DNA of 55,194 nt from Candidatus Binataceae bacterium (GTDB lineage: Bacteria > Desulfobacterota > Binatia > Binatales > Binataceae), in the NCBI GenBank assembly GCA_036495685.1, contig DASXMJ010000029.1, forward strand, positions 1 through 55,194. Reading direction: 5' to 3'. The notes under the pieces were generated by a model. That model made no database searches. It was given only the letters and a program-made list of their open reading frames with translations, and was not told where the DNA came from. The translations under genes and the position numbers were made by a program. This document shows positions 44,258 through 52,239 of this stretch, piece after piece; position 1 is the first letter of the stretch; the number at the start of each line of letters is the position of its first letter.

Positions 44258-44902
44258 ATGAGCGAGACAACAATTCGACCGGCAATCGCGGGAGACGTGG
44301 AGTTCGTCGCATGGACCATTCAGGCGGCCATGCGCTCCCACCTTAAGAAAGGTTGGTTTGACATCCTGCTGGCGCGGCCCGAAGCGGAGTGTCTCGAGTT
44401 TGTTCGCCGGCTGGTTCTCGCCAAGACCCCTTCATGGTGGCACCACTCACTGTTCTTGATCGCGGAAGTCGATGGCAAGCCGGCGTCGGCGCTGTGCCGG
44501 TTTAGAGCCGGCGAAGGATATCCTTTGTCCGAGAAAGCGATGACGGAAGTGGTTGCCAGTTACCAATGGAGCGAGGCGGAACTCAAGGCGATGTGGCAGC
44601 GGGGCGCCTATGCTTTCACCTGCATCCTGCCAGGGGACGACAACCGCTGGACCATCGAGAATGTCGCGACGCTGCCGGAGTTTCGGGGCCGGGGACTCGT
44701 CGGCATCCTCATAGAACACGCGCTCGTCGAAGGGCGCAGGCGAGGATTCAGCGAGGCTCAAATTACCTTTCTCATCGGCAACGACCCGGCCGAGCGCGCG
44801 TATGCAAAAGCCGGATTTACCTTCGAGGCCGAAAAGCGTCATCCGGATCATGAAGCGGCCTGTGGGTCACCCGGTCTGCGCCGATTCACGCGCAAGCTGT
44901 GA
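44258..44902 (+). CDS. GNAT family N-acetyltransferase
   Basis: A 214-residue acetyltransferase. It opens with IRPAIAGDVEFVAWTI, the common GNAT start, and carries the acetyl-CoA pyrophosphate motif RGRGLVGILIEHAL near 150 and a late NDPAERAYAKAGF segment with GF. The acceptor amine is unknown. ATG 44258 has GGAGGTG seven bases upstream. The frame is open to 44111 but that part overlaps the promoter region of the enoyl-CoA hydratase and lacks a ribosome site. Its stop is followed by the VOC gene 26 bp later. Confidence 0.9.
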   Translation: MSETTIRPAIAGDVEFVAWTIQAAMRSHLKKGWFDILLARPEAECLEFVRRLVLAKTPSWWHHSLFLIAEVDGKPASALCRFRAGEGYPLSEKAMTEVVASYQWSEAELKAMWQRGAYAFTCILPGDDNRWTIENVATLPEFRGRGLVGILIEHALVEGRRRGFSEAQITFLIGNDPAERAYAKAGFTFEAEKRHPDHEAACGSPGLRRFTRKL

Positions 44903-44928
44903 GCCGTGCGCAGAAACCAGGAGCCAAG

Positions 44929-45300
44929 ATGTTGAAATTCGATCACCTGGCGCTGCCGGTGGCGAACTGCAAAAGGTCTCGCGATTGGTATCTGAAAACT
45001 CTGGGATTCAAAGTCGAGTTCGAAAATCCCAAGACCAAAACCATCGCCATCCAGGATCAAGCGGGATTCACGATTTTCCTGAACCAGGTTGCAGACAAGA
45101 TTGCAGGGGCAAAATGCACCCTGGTCATTCAGGTCAAGGATGTTGATCGCAAACATCGCGAACTTGTGCGCAAGGGCATCAAGTTCATGAATGCCCCGCA
45201 GAAGCTGATGTGGGGATACGGCGCCGAGCTGACCGACCCCGACGGCTACCAGATCAATTTGTGGGACAAAGTCAGCATGCGCACCAAGAGCGGGAGCTAA
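44929..45300 (+). CDS. VOC/glyoxalase family protein
   Basis: A 123-residue one-domain VOC protein: KFDHLALPVANCKRSRDWYL is the first strand-helix unit, and ELTDPDGYQINLWDK closes the domain. His5 at the N-terminus and the Glu before LTDPDG are plausible metal ligands, as in glyoxalase I and fosfomycin enzymes. ATG 44929 follows AGGAG by five bases; a GTG at 44899, overlapping the GNAT stop, is an alternative. It is in an apparent operon GNAT-VOC-beta-lactamase-like protein. Confidence 0.85.
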   Translation: MLKFDHLALPVANCKRSRDWYLKTLGFKVEFENPKTKTIAIQDQAGFTIFLNQVADKIAGAKCTLVIQVKDVDRKHRELVRKGIKFMNAPQKLMWGYGAELTDPDGYQINLWDKVSMRTKSGS

Positions 45301-46409
45301 CCATCGCAACCCAGCCCAACCTGACCCGCACCGTCCAGAGCATCGAGAACGGGATCGCCGCGAACCTGCATCTCGGCGCGCAGCTCTACGTATCGCGCAA
45401 CGGTCGGACGATTGCGGATCTTGCTCTCGGCGAGGCGCGCCACGGAGTACCGATGCGCCCCGACCACCTGACGCTGTGGATGTCAGCGACCAAACCGGTA
45501 ACCGCGGTGGCGATTGGCCAGATGCGGGATAAAGGCTGGCTCGCATTCGATGACCGGGTCGCGAAGTACATTCCCGAGTTCGCAATCAAAGGCAAGGGGC
45601 CGATCACTATCCGCCACGTCCTGACCCACACCGGCGGATTTCCGAGAGCGGTCGGCCCGTGGAGGTATGATCCCTGGGAGAAGATCATCGCGGAGATCTG
45701 CGATGCCCCGCTGGAACCCGGATGGATACCCGGTCGCGATTGCGGGTATCACGTCGCCTCAGGTTGGTATGTGCTGGGCGAAATTGTTCGCCGACTCGAT
45801 GGGCGCCCTTATCATCGCTACGTGCGGGAAGCGATTTTCGAACCGCTGGGCATGAACGACTCGTGGCTGGGCCTGCCCGTTGATCGTTACGATGATTTCA
45901 GCGAGCGCATCGTGCCGATGCACTTTGCCGATGGCAACGCGCTACCCATCCCTCACATGTACAAATACTTTCGCGACGCTCCTGAGGCGTTGGCGAATTG
46001 CCGCCCCGGGGGGAACGGCCGCGGCCCGATTCGTGAGTTGGGCCGTTTCTATGAAGCGTTGCTCGAGGGAGGCCGCAACATCATAAGCAGGGAGACGATC
46101 GAAACTCTGACCGCCCGCCATACAGTTGGACTCAAAGATCGAATTTTTAATTTTCCGCTCGACCGCGGATTGGGGTTCGTAATCGATTCCAAACAATACG
46201 GCCCCGCAGCCGCCTGGTACGGAAGCCGTTGCTCGGCGCGCGCCTTCGGCCATGCGGGCTACGTATCCTCGGTAGGCTTTGCCGATCCCGAATATGGTCT
46301 TGCGATCGTCCTGGTCTTCAACGGCATGCTGGATGCGGCGCCGGCGAGGCACGACGCGAGAATCAGCGCCGCCATCGATGCTGTCTACGAGGACCTGAAA
46401 CTCGGCTGA
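45261..46409 (+). CDS. Serine hydrolase of the beta-lactamase/penicillin-binding-protein fold
   Basis: About 382 residues of the class C beta-lactamase-like family (Pfam Beta-lactamase). The SxxK motif is SATK (Ser75, Lys78) and a Tyr in GYHVASG (163) stands in the YxN position. There is no signal peptide, and the family also includes esterases such as EstB, so it is more likely a cytoplasmic esterase than an antibiotic-resistance enzyme. The start is uncertain: no ATG precedes the domain. GTG at 45261 is used, with GTG at 45210 possible; both overlap the VOC gene. The 3' end overlaps the convergent lipoprotein gene by 25 bp. Confidence 0.83.
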   Translation: MGQSQHAHQERELTIATQPNLTRTVQSIENGIAANLHLGAQLYVSRNGRTIADLALGEARHGVPMRPDHLTLWMSATKPVTAVAIGQMRDKGWLAFDDRVAKYIPEFAIKGKGPITIRHVLTHTGGFPRAVGPWRYDPWEKIIAEICDAPLEPGWIPGRDCGYHVASGWYVLGEIVRRLDGRPYHRYVREAIFEPLGMNDSWLGLPVDRYDDFSERIVPMHFADGNALPIPHMYKYFRDAPEALANCRPGGNGRGPIRELGRFYEALLEGGRNIISRETIETLTARHTVGLKDRIFNFPLDRGLGFVIDSKQYGPAAAWYGSRCSARAFGHAGYVSSVGFADPEYGLAIVLVFNGMLDAAPARHDARISAAIDAVYEDLKLG

Positions 46410-47032
46410 TTGGTTTCCGGCTTCACGCCCACCCCGCCCGCCGTGTTTGCGGGAGTGGCTTCGATTGCCGAGGCGATGTCCCGCGACAGGCGCCCGAGCG
46501 CCCGGCTCATCGCCGCAGCGGAATCAGAGGTGTCACCCGGCTTGGCCGTCTCCGTGTAGGTGGAATCACGTACGATCAACAGCTTTCCGGTTCCGTTCAG
46601 CACCTGCCAATGAGCAGTCAGATCAACCTTGCCGTCTTTGTCGCTCTCGAACCGGTACACGTTGACCTTGATCTGGTAGTCCACGAGCGTGGTGTTGTAC
46701 CAGGGGTAAAACGTTATGCGCTGAGTTCCCAGGTCGGAAGAAAGGTTCTGGGCGAGTACCCGGGTAAAATCGGAGTCCAAGGGCTCGGCCCAGCGGTCCT
46801 GGCGCGACAATTCGAGCCGGTTCGGTGCGACGCGGGTGACGACCTCCTGTCGATCGAGGTACGCGGGCATCTTAATCGGGCCGAGTCCGACCAGGATCTG
46901 GCGCGAACCTGCGCTCGCCGGGTCGGCACCCACCGGAGAGAGCACGAAAAACTTCGAGTCGTCGCGCCGGGGCGAGAGGCAACCCGCGATCGTAATCGTG
47001 CACAGTGCAAGGACTATTATGTGTTGTCTCAT
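46385..47032 (-). CDS. ABC-transport auxiliary lipoprotein (PqiC-like)
   Basis: A 215-residue lipoprotein. The signal peptide ends in the lipobox TIAGC with Cys18. The mature part has the DUF330/PqiC-like pattern (KFFVLSPVGADP, ILVGLGPIKMPAYLDRQEVVTR, DSDFTRVLAQNLSSDL), which works as an outer-membrane partner of MCE transport systems. Its ATG overlaps the mlaD stop in ATGA. The last gene of the operon; it converges with the beta-lactamase-fold gene and overlaps it by 25 bp. Confidence 0.88.
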   Translation of the reverse strand: MRQHIIVLALCTITIAGCLSPRRDDSKFFVLSPVGADPASAGSRQILVGLGPIKMPAYLDRQEVVTRVAPNRLELSRQDRWAEPLDSDFTRVLAQNLSSDLGTQRITFYPWYNTTLVDYQIKVNVYRFESDKDGKVDLTAHWQVLNGTGKLLIVRDSTYTETAKPGDTSDSAAAMSRALGRLSRDIASAIEATPANTAGGVGVKPETNQPSFRSS

Positions 47033-48006
47033 TGGCCGCCGTCTCCTTCGTAGCGGCCGCGTATCACCGAGCTTGGATTGCGCTGCAGGTAGTCGGTCAG
47101 CTGGCGCAGCGAGCGGGCGGCATCACTGGTCTGCTCGAGGGTTTCGGTGAGTTGATAGTCCACTGGAGAGCCGGGTCCCAGCACGCTTCGCACCGCGACC
47201 AGCGTCTCCTGGGCCTGTTCCAGGGCGGCCCGTGCTGACGCCGTGGTCTTGCGCAGATCTTCCGCCGCTGGCCCGACCTGCTTGTTCAGGTCATCACTTG
47301 TTTTTTTGATGCTTTGCGCGGTCCCGTTCAAGCTGGTCGCGGCCTGGTCCAGGGATGCGATGGTCTCGCGGACCTGACGGGACTTCACCAGGTCGTTGAT
47401 CGAAGTTGAGGTCTGGGTGAGGCTCTTTGTCAGCGCTTCGAAGTCAACTTTTTCAAGCGCGGCCATGATCCGGATGATCGCGGTCTGTGCCTGCTCGAGC
47501 GGGGTCGGGACCGTCGGAATTTCCGGATAGGGGGAGTTGCGCCCAAGGTAGAACTTGACCGGCGTGTCGGGATGCATGTCGAGGTCGATGAAGGCGATCC
47601 CGGTCAGCATGCTTTCGGTCTTAAGTTCGCCGCGCAAGCCCAGTTGGATGGCAGCGGAGATCTGCTTGGGATCGTCTAGATCTAGTTCGGCGCCGCGCGC
47701 GAACAGTTTTCGCGAGTCAAGCTGAATTATAACCGGGATTCGTATCTGCGCGCTCTGCTGAATACCGCCAGCACCGAGGCCGCCGAGGCTCAACAGGATG
47801 TTGGTTACCGATCCGACTTCAACCCCGCGAAACTTGACCGGGGCTCCAATGCTGAGGCCGTTCACGTCGCTGCTGAAAAACATGACGAACTTATGTTGAC
47901 GCGTGAACAGGTGGCTTGATCCCAGCCCGATGACGATGGCGATTACGATTGCGAGGGCGCCCAGTACGAAGGCCCCGACCATAGTTGGATTGGCTCGTTT
48001 GCCCAT
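47029..48006 (-). CDS. mlaD: MCE family lipid-transport protein MlaD
   Basis: A 325-residue protein with one N-terminal membrane helix (10-29) and one MCE domain (VNGLSIGAPVKFRGVEVGSVTNI). The rest, from about 170, is a long helical region (TSINDLVKSRQVRETIASLDQAATSLNGT, here named by part only) that probably forms a coiled-coil tunnel, longer than in E. coli MlaD. The domain forms hexameric rings that pass phospholipid between membranes. It sits directly after the ATPase gene (stop at 48007) and overlaps the lipoprotein gene. Confidence 0.92.
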   Translation of the reverse strand: MGKRANPTMVGAFVLGALAIVIAIVIGLGSSHLFTRQHKFVMFFSSDVNGLSIGAPVKFRGVEVGSVTNILLSLGGLGAGGIQQSAQIRIPVIIQLDSRKLFARGAELDLDDPKQISAAIQLGLRGELKTESMLTGIAFIDLDMHPDTPVKFYLGRNSPYPEIPTVPTPLEQAQTAIIRIMAALEKVDFEALTKSLTQTSTSINDLVKSRQVRETIASLDQAATSLNGTAQSIKKTSDDLNKQVGPAAEDLRKTTASARAALEQAQETLVAVRSVLGPGSPVDYQLTETLEQTSDAARSLRQLTDYLQRNPSSVIRGRYEGDGGQ

Positions 48007-48816
48007 TCACTCACCTGGATGTTCGTCTTCGGCAGCGCGCGTCAGGAAGCGATGTACCTTCGGGTCCGGCGAATGCGCCAACAACTCCTTGGGGTTACCA
48101 CTGGCTATCATGGTCCGTGTCTCGGCATCGAGAAAGATGCTGTTATTCGCGATGGTGAAAATGCTCGGAAGTTCGTGCGTAACTACCACTACCGTCGCCC
48201 CGAGTCCGTCACGCAATTCCAGGATCAGATCGTCAAGCAGGCGCGAGCTAATCGGGTCGAGGCCAGCCGACGGTTCATCGAAGAACAGCACCTCCGGATC
48301 GAGCGCCATGGCGCGCGCCAGCCCGGCACGCTTCTGCATGCCGCCACTTATCTGGCTTGGATAATAGTCTTCGAACCCGCGCAGCCCGACCAGCGCCAGC
48401 TTGATCGAGGCGATCGCATTAATCTCCCTGGGCGACAGATCGGTGAACTCTTCGAGCGGAAGACCGACGTTTTGCGCCAGCGTCATGGAGCTCCACAGCG
48501 CACCCCCCTGATAGAGCACGCCAAACCGTCGCAACATCCGCTCGCGGGCCTCGGGCGGCGCTTTGGTGAAGTTAAAATTTTCGTAGAAAATCTCACCGGT
48601 GGCGGGTTCCAGCAGTCCAATCAGATGATTGAGCAGTGTGCTCTTGCCGCAGCCGCTGCCGCCCATGATCACGAACACGTCGCCCCGCTTCACCGTGAAG
48701 TTGAGATTGCGCATCAGCACGAAATCGCCGAATGCCATCGTGAGGTCCCGCACGATTATGTGCGGCTCGCCCACTACCCCAGGGGTTACCGCGGAGCGGG
48801 TTGTGTTCGTGCTCAC
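48007..48816 (-). CDS. mlaF: ABC transporter ATP-binding protein MlaF
   Basis: A 269-residue ATPase. Walker A is GGSGCGKSTLLNHL, the signature is SGGMQKRAGLARAMA, Walker B is VLFFDEPSAGLDP, and the switch His is in VVVTHELPS. The sequence follows the MlaF/Ttg2A branch, which drives lipid export or import with MlaE and MlaD. It lies 3 bp after the mlaE stop. Confidence 0.95.
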   Translation of the reverse strand: MSTNTTRSAVTPGVVGEPHIIVRDLTMAFGDFVLMRNLNFTVKRGDVFVIMGGSGCGKSTLLNHLIGLLEPATGEIFYENFNFTKAPPEARERMLRRFGVLYQGGALWSSMTLAQNVGLPLEEFTDLSPREINAIASIKLALVGLRGFEDYYPSQISGGMQKRAGLARAMALDPEVLFFDEPSAGLDPISSRLLDDLILELRDGLGATVVVVTHELPSIFTIANNSIFLDAETRTMIASGNPKELLAHSPDPKVHRFLTRAAEDEHPGE

Positions 48817-48819
48817 TGG

Positions 48820-49968
48820 TCAGATCCCCAGCAGGTTGAATAGGAAGGCCATAATGCCGCAGGCAACGACGTTCCACACGATTCCGGTCACCACCGCCCG
48901 GGTGGCAGCGTCGCCGACCGCCGAGGAGCTGCTGCCGCTTTGGAAACCCCGCAGGCATCCCGAGATTGCGACTATTACGCCATAGACCATCGCCTTGAAG
49001 AGACCGCCAAACAGATTGCCGAGAGTCAATGCGTTCCAAGCTTCGCGCAAGAAGGTCGACAGTGCGAGCTTGAGCATTGCCACTCCGACGAAGGCTCCTC
49101 CCATCACCCCAAAGACATTCGCGAACACGCACAGCAGCGGCATCATCAGGATGAGTGCGACTATGCGCGGCAGCACCAGAAATTCCATCGGCGAAATTCC
49201 CATGGTCGTGAGCGCGTCGATTTCCTTGGTTACCTTCATGGTCCCGAGCGCCGCCGCGTAGGCGGCCCCGGTCCGGCCGGCCATAATGATCGCGGTCATC
49301 ATCGCGCCCATCTCCCGCACCATGCCTATCGCAACCAGGTCCGCCACGTAGATTTGTGCGCCGAATTGCTGGAGTTGTACCGCGCCCATGAATGCCAGGA
49401 TGGTTCCAACCAGGAAGCTGATCAGCGCCACGATGCCGAGGGCGTTGACGCCGGCGTCCTGGATTTCGATCATCAGGTCGCTGTTCCGAAAGCGGGCCTG
49501 GCCTTTGAACATCCGTCCGATCGCGATCACCACGCTACCCAGAAAGGCGAGGAAATCTTCGCTGCCCTCGGCGTAGTTGATGGTCGCGGTCCCAACCCGC
49601 TGGAGCAGTGGCGCAGATTGCGCCTTTACCCGCGCGTCCTTTTTCTCGGGTACCGCTTCGGCCAGCTCGACCAGCCGCACCAGCCCCTCAGGCAGGCCGT
49701 CAAGGGCGACGGGAATGTTGCGCGATCGGCCCAGTTCGGTGGTGCGAGCCACAAACGTGAGCAGGCCGCTATCCCAGGCACCCAGCCGGCTCGTCTCGAA
49801 CCCAATGCTTCGGGGTTTAGTCTGATTGACTTCGTGCAGCACCCGCCCCACCGATGGAAGCCCGTGATGCATCCGCCAGCTTCCGACGAGGTGGATGATC
49901 AGTGACGAATCTCGCGAGAGCTCGAAGCTCAGGTCCGTCACCTGTTCTGTGGCTGCTTCAGCTTCCAT
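48820..49968 (-). CDS. mlaE: STAS-MlaE fusion: lipid ABC transporter permease
   Basis: A 382-residue protein. Residues 12-110 form a STAS-like domain (LIIHLVGSWRMHHGLP, DSGLLTFVARTTELGRSRN), the same fold as MlaB. The rest is an MlaE permease: MIEIQDAGVNALGIVALISF and GRTGAAYAAALGTMKVTKEI are family signatures, with about six membrane helices. In E. coli MlaB is a separate subunit, so this fusion supplies it in one chain. No MlaC periplasmic carrier gene is in the cluster. It is the first gene; its promoter lies in the 165-bp gap before merR. Confidence 0.92.
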   Translation of the reverse strand: MEAEAATEQVTDLSFELSRDSSLIIHLVGSWRMHHGLPSVGRVLHEVNQTKPRSIGFETSRLGAWDSGLLTFVARTTELGRSRNIPVALDGLPEGLVRLVELAEAVPEKKDARVKAQSAPLLQRVGTATINYAEGSEDFLAFLGSVVIAIGRMFKGQARFRNSDLMIEIQDAGVNALGIVALISFLVGTILAFMGAVQLQQFGAQIYVADLVAIGMVREMGAMMTAIIMAGRTGAAYAAALGTMKVTKEIDALTTMGISPMEFLVLPRIVALILMMPLLCVFANVFGVMGGAFVGVAMLKLALSTFLREAWNALTLGNLFGGLFKAMVYGVIVAISGCLRGFQSGSSSSAVGDAATRAVVTGIVWNVVACGIMAFLFNLLGI

Positions 49969-50092
49969 TCAACCCGTGGGAGTTCCCCTCTTTTGCCAAA
50001 AATTCGCGGACTGCCGGGCCACCGCCCTCAATCCCTTGACTTTATACCACGCCAATTATGGTCAGAAGAGGCTATCAGGGAGTTTTTTGATC

Positions 50093-50124
50093 TTGACCCG
50101 GGACTATACTCCAAGGTTTATGGT
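50093..50124 (+). promoter_or_regulatory. MerR-type promoter/operator (TTGACC, 20-bp spacer, TATGGT)
   Basis: TTGACC at 50093-50098 and TATGGT at 50119-50124 are separated by a 20-bp spacer, longer than the 17 bp of normal promoters but typical of MerR-family targets. The spacer contains GGACTATACTCC (50101-50112), an imperfect dyad with GGA and TCC arms around TATA. The start codon of merR lies 9 bp after the -10, so the mRNA may be leaderless. This is the expected site for autoregulation by the MerR protein. Confidence 0.65.
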
Positions 50125-50133
50125 TGTAAACCA

Positions 50134-50526
50134 ATGACCATCGGACGGCTAGCGCGCAGGACAGGTGTCAGCGTCGATACCCTGCGCTTCTACGAGCGCA
50201 AAGGCTTGATAGTGCAGCCGCGGCGCATGCTATCCGGCTATCGAAACTACTCGGACGACGTGATTGACCGGCTGCGCTTTGTGAAGGACGCGAAAGGGTT
50301 GGGCTTCTCTCTGCGTGAGATCCAGGAACTGCTCATGCTGCGAGTAAAATCGACCCGGGAATGCGGACCCATTACCCGCAAGGCGGAGGCCAAGCTTTCC
50401 CAAATGATGGAAGAAATCGCGCGCCTGCAACGGCTGCGGCGCACGCTGTGCAAAATGATCCGCGACTGCCACGGATGCATCGATCCAGGTCGCCGTGCCA
50501 ACCGAGGACTTATATGCAACAAGTAA
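50134..50526 (+). CDS. MerR family transcriptional regulator
   Basis: A 130-residue regulator starting exactly where MerR proteins start (MTIGRLARRTGVSVDTLRFYERKGL). The winged helix-turn-helix is followed by a dimerisation coiled coil. Effector-domain cysteines are Cys in STRECGP and Cys in MIRDCHGCID, placed as in metal-sensing MerR, ZntR and CueR relatives, so a thiophilic metal or a redox signal is likely. The frame runs back to 49993 but that part lies over the promoter and is not family-like. Its last 13 bp overlap the glutaredoxin-like selenoprotein, which is thus co-translated. Confidence 0.88.
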   Translation: MTIGRLARRTGVSVDTLRFYERKGLIVQPRRMLSGYRNYSDDVIDRLRFVKDAKGLGFSLREIQELLMLRVKSTRECGPITRKAEAKLSQMMEEIARLQRLRRTLCKMIRDCHGCIDPGRRANRGLICNK

Positions 50527-50744
50527 CGATTTTCACCAACCACGGCTGATCGGCGTGCCACGCGGCGATGAGCCTTCTCTCGCAGCACGGCATTCCGTTC
50601 GTGGAACGGAACATCGGTGACGATCCCGCAGCCCACGACGAGCTTAACAACGCCGGATTCCGCGCCGTCCCGGTAATTCAGGTAGGCGACCAATCGGTGG
50701 TCGGGTTCAGTCCGGTCCAACTGCGCAAGCTGCTCGGTATCTGA
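50514..50744 (+). CDS. Glutaredoxin-like selenoprotein with Sec-x-x-Cys motif (UGA at 50547-50549)
   Basis: A 76-residue thioredoxin-fold protein that standard gene calling misses because of its in-frame TGA. The frame starts at ATG 50514, reads QQVTIFTNHG, meets TGA, then continues SACHAAMSLLSQHGIPF and FRAVPVIQVGD to a stop at 50742-50744. With the TGA read as Sec12, the active site is Sec-S-A-C, the selenium version of the glutaredoxin CxxC. The strand before it, the helix after it and the cis-proline loop (AVPVIQ) fit a glutaredoxin or NrdH-like fold. The nearby selB and Sec-type selD show the host reads UGA as Sec. It overlaps merR by 13 bp and shares its promoter. Confidence 0.85.
50544..50574 (+). 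promoter_or_regulatory. Candidate SECIS hairpin in the glutaredoxin-like gene
   Basis: Around the UGA, GGCT (50544-50547) can pair with AGCC (50571-50574), TCG with CGA (50550-50552, 50666-like position 50566-50568), and GCGT with ACGC (50553-50556, 50560-50563) around a GCC loop. The loop lies closer to the UGA (about 8 bases) than in well-known bacterial SECIS elements, so a longer alternative fold downstream is possible. Judged by eye. Confidence 0.45.
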
Positions 50745-50820
50745 CCTGCGGTCTTGGCCGAGCTCTTGTTCCGAGTGGTCCCCCTCCCGTTGCAGCGGTG
50801 TTTTCCTGCCGGGATTCGAT

Positions 50821-51177
50821 CTACCGGTCAAACCACTTCGGGTTGTTGATCGCCAGCGCATCGTGCAGTGATTGGCTGATATGAGTGCGCAGTTTCGGAT
50901 CAACTAGGGTGACCGCGCCGTCGCGAATCTTCTGGGCGAGCTCGCGGCTGAGCTCCTCGACCTCGCCATCGTGACCGAGCAAGGCGCCGAGCCGTTTCCG
51001 CTCGGCGGAGGCTTGCGCGCCGCGCAGTTCCAACTCGCGCCGAACCGTGTTGAGCACGTTCGCGGTCACCCGGGTTTTGAATCGATGGTAGCCGGTCAAG
51101 GTTGGCATCAACTCTTCTTCCAGATATTTGATCGCGGCCTGGAGCAGAATGGTCGCTTTCGGTGTACTTAGTGGCAT
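50821..51177 (-). CDS. DUF6285 family protein (LvaB-like)
   Basis: A 118-residue soluble helical protein (LLQAAIKYLEEELMPTL, FKTRVTANVLNTVRRELEL, PKLRTHISQSLHDALAINNP). This small family sits beside APH-type kinases in acyl-CoA catabolic operons, as here, 15 bp after the kinase stop. In the known levulinate pathway LvaB is a small protein needed by the LvaA kinase; I infer a similar accessory role by context and size. No enzyme motif is visible by itself. Confidence 0.75.
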   Translation of the reverse strand: MPLSTPKATILLQAAIKYLEEELMPTLTGYHRFKTRVTANVLNTVRRELELRGAQASAERKRLGALLGHDGEVEELSRELAQKIRDGAVTLVDPKLRTHISQSLHDALAINNPKWFDR

Positions 51178-51192
51178 GAGAAATTGCCGTGG

Positions 51193-52200
51193 CTAATCGC
51201 GGCCCTCGAGTAGTTCGTAAAAATCCCACAGTGGTTCTTCGATCCGTCTTCCGATCGCACAGCGCTCGACTCCCATCTCCTCGACTCCGCGCATGCCCAG
51301 GCGAAGGCATCCCGCGGCCCATTTGACGCTGCCGAACGCTTCCCAGAAGCGGACATGTGCCGGGTCGACACTTTGGCCGCCGGCCTTCTCGTAAGCCGCG
51401 AACAGATCCTCGCGCCTGCCGAATCCACCCACCGGATACTTGCCGCCAAAGCGCCAGGTCTTGACGCACAGCCACCCGAGATCCTGCATCGGATCGCTGG
51501 CTTGGCCGATTTCCCAATCCAGAACCAGCCGGATGCCGTCGTTCTCGCCCACGATCATGTTGCCGATGCGGAAATCTCCGTGCACTACCGTGCGCCGCGC
51601 TTGCCTAGGCACATTGTCCGCCGCCCATCGTAGGCCCCACTCGATCGCCGGGAGATGCAGGTCGTAGAAGTCGACCACCTTACGCTGCGCGTCGATCATC
51701 TCTTCGGCGGTTTGGCCCTTGAGAAACGGGACTTCAGAAAGCGGGATGCTGTGAATCCGGGCGAGGATCTCTCCCGCCTGTTGCGTCATTTTCGCGCGCG
51801 CCGGCGCGAATGTCGCCTCGCGCAGAATTTTGGGCGCCAGGGTCTCGCCGTCGACTCGCTCGGTTATGTAGCCGGGCCCCAGCCCATCCGAGGTCTCCAG
51901 AATCGCGCGGATCTTGGGCGCGGGCACGCCGGCCTTCACCGCCGCGATCATCAGCCACGCGCCTTCCTCTGCGGTCGGATGCGGCGAGATTTCGGCGAGC
52001 GGATGCGGAACATCTTCCGGCGCGGCCGCCGACAGCTGCATGATCAGTCTCTGCCGGCTGCCGCCGACATCGGCATCAAACGACCAGGTGGTTCGGTTCG
52101 CGCCTCCGGTCAACTGCTGCAAATCATAAACGGTCCCGGGCGCGCCCATGTGACGCGCTATCGCGCGCTGGAGCAAAGTTGCGGTGGAATCGTTACCCAT
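51193..52200 (-). CDS. APH-family kinase, LvaA/ACAD10-like
   Basis: A 335-residue aminoglycoside-phosphotransferase-fold protein. The catalytic loop is VVHGDFRIGNMIV and the metal-binding Asp follows in LVLDWEIGQASDPMQDLG. It has no resistance-gene context; instead it lies between an acyl-CoA dehydrogenase (39 bp upstream) and the DUF6285 gene. This is the gene order of kinases that phosphorylate 4-hydroxyacyl-CoA so that a dehydrogenase-fold partner can eliminate phosphate, as in LvaA and animal ACAD10/11. Function by context; substrate chain length unknown. Confidence 0.85.
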   Translation of the reverse strand: MGNDSTATLLQRAIARHMGAPGTVYDLQQLTGGANRTTWSFDADVGGSRQRLIMQLSAAAPEDVPHPLAEISPHPTAEEGAWLMIAAVKAGVPAPKIRAILETSDGLGPGYITERVDGETLAPKILREATFAPARAKMTQQAGEILARIHSIPLSEVPFLKGQTAEEMIDAQRKVVDFYDLHLPAIEWGLRWAADNVPRQARRTVVHGDFRIGNMIVGENDGIRLVLDWEIGQASDPMQDLGWLCVKTWRFGGKYPVGGFGRREDLFAAYEKAGGQSVDPAHVRFWEAFGSVKWAAGCLRLGMRGVEEMGVERCAIGRRIEEPLWDFYELLEGRD

Positions 52201-52239
52201 CGATGATCGTTGATTGCTCCTTCACCAAGACGAAGACGC

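Noticed and set aside
45261..46409. Beta-lactamase resistance gene
   Set aside because: There is no signal peptide and no resistance context; the SxxK/Tyr pattern equally fits cytoplasmic esterases of this fold.
49993..50133. 47-residue N-terminal extension of the MerR protein
   Set aside because: It overlaps the MerR-type promoter and is not family-like; MerR proteins begin at the ATG at 50134.
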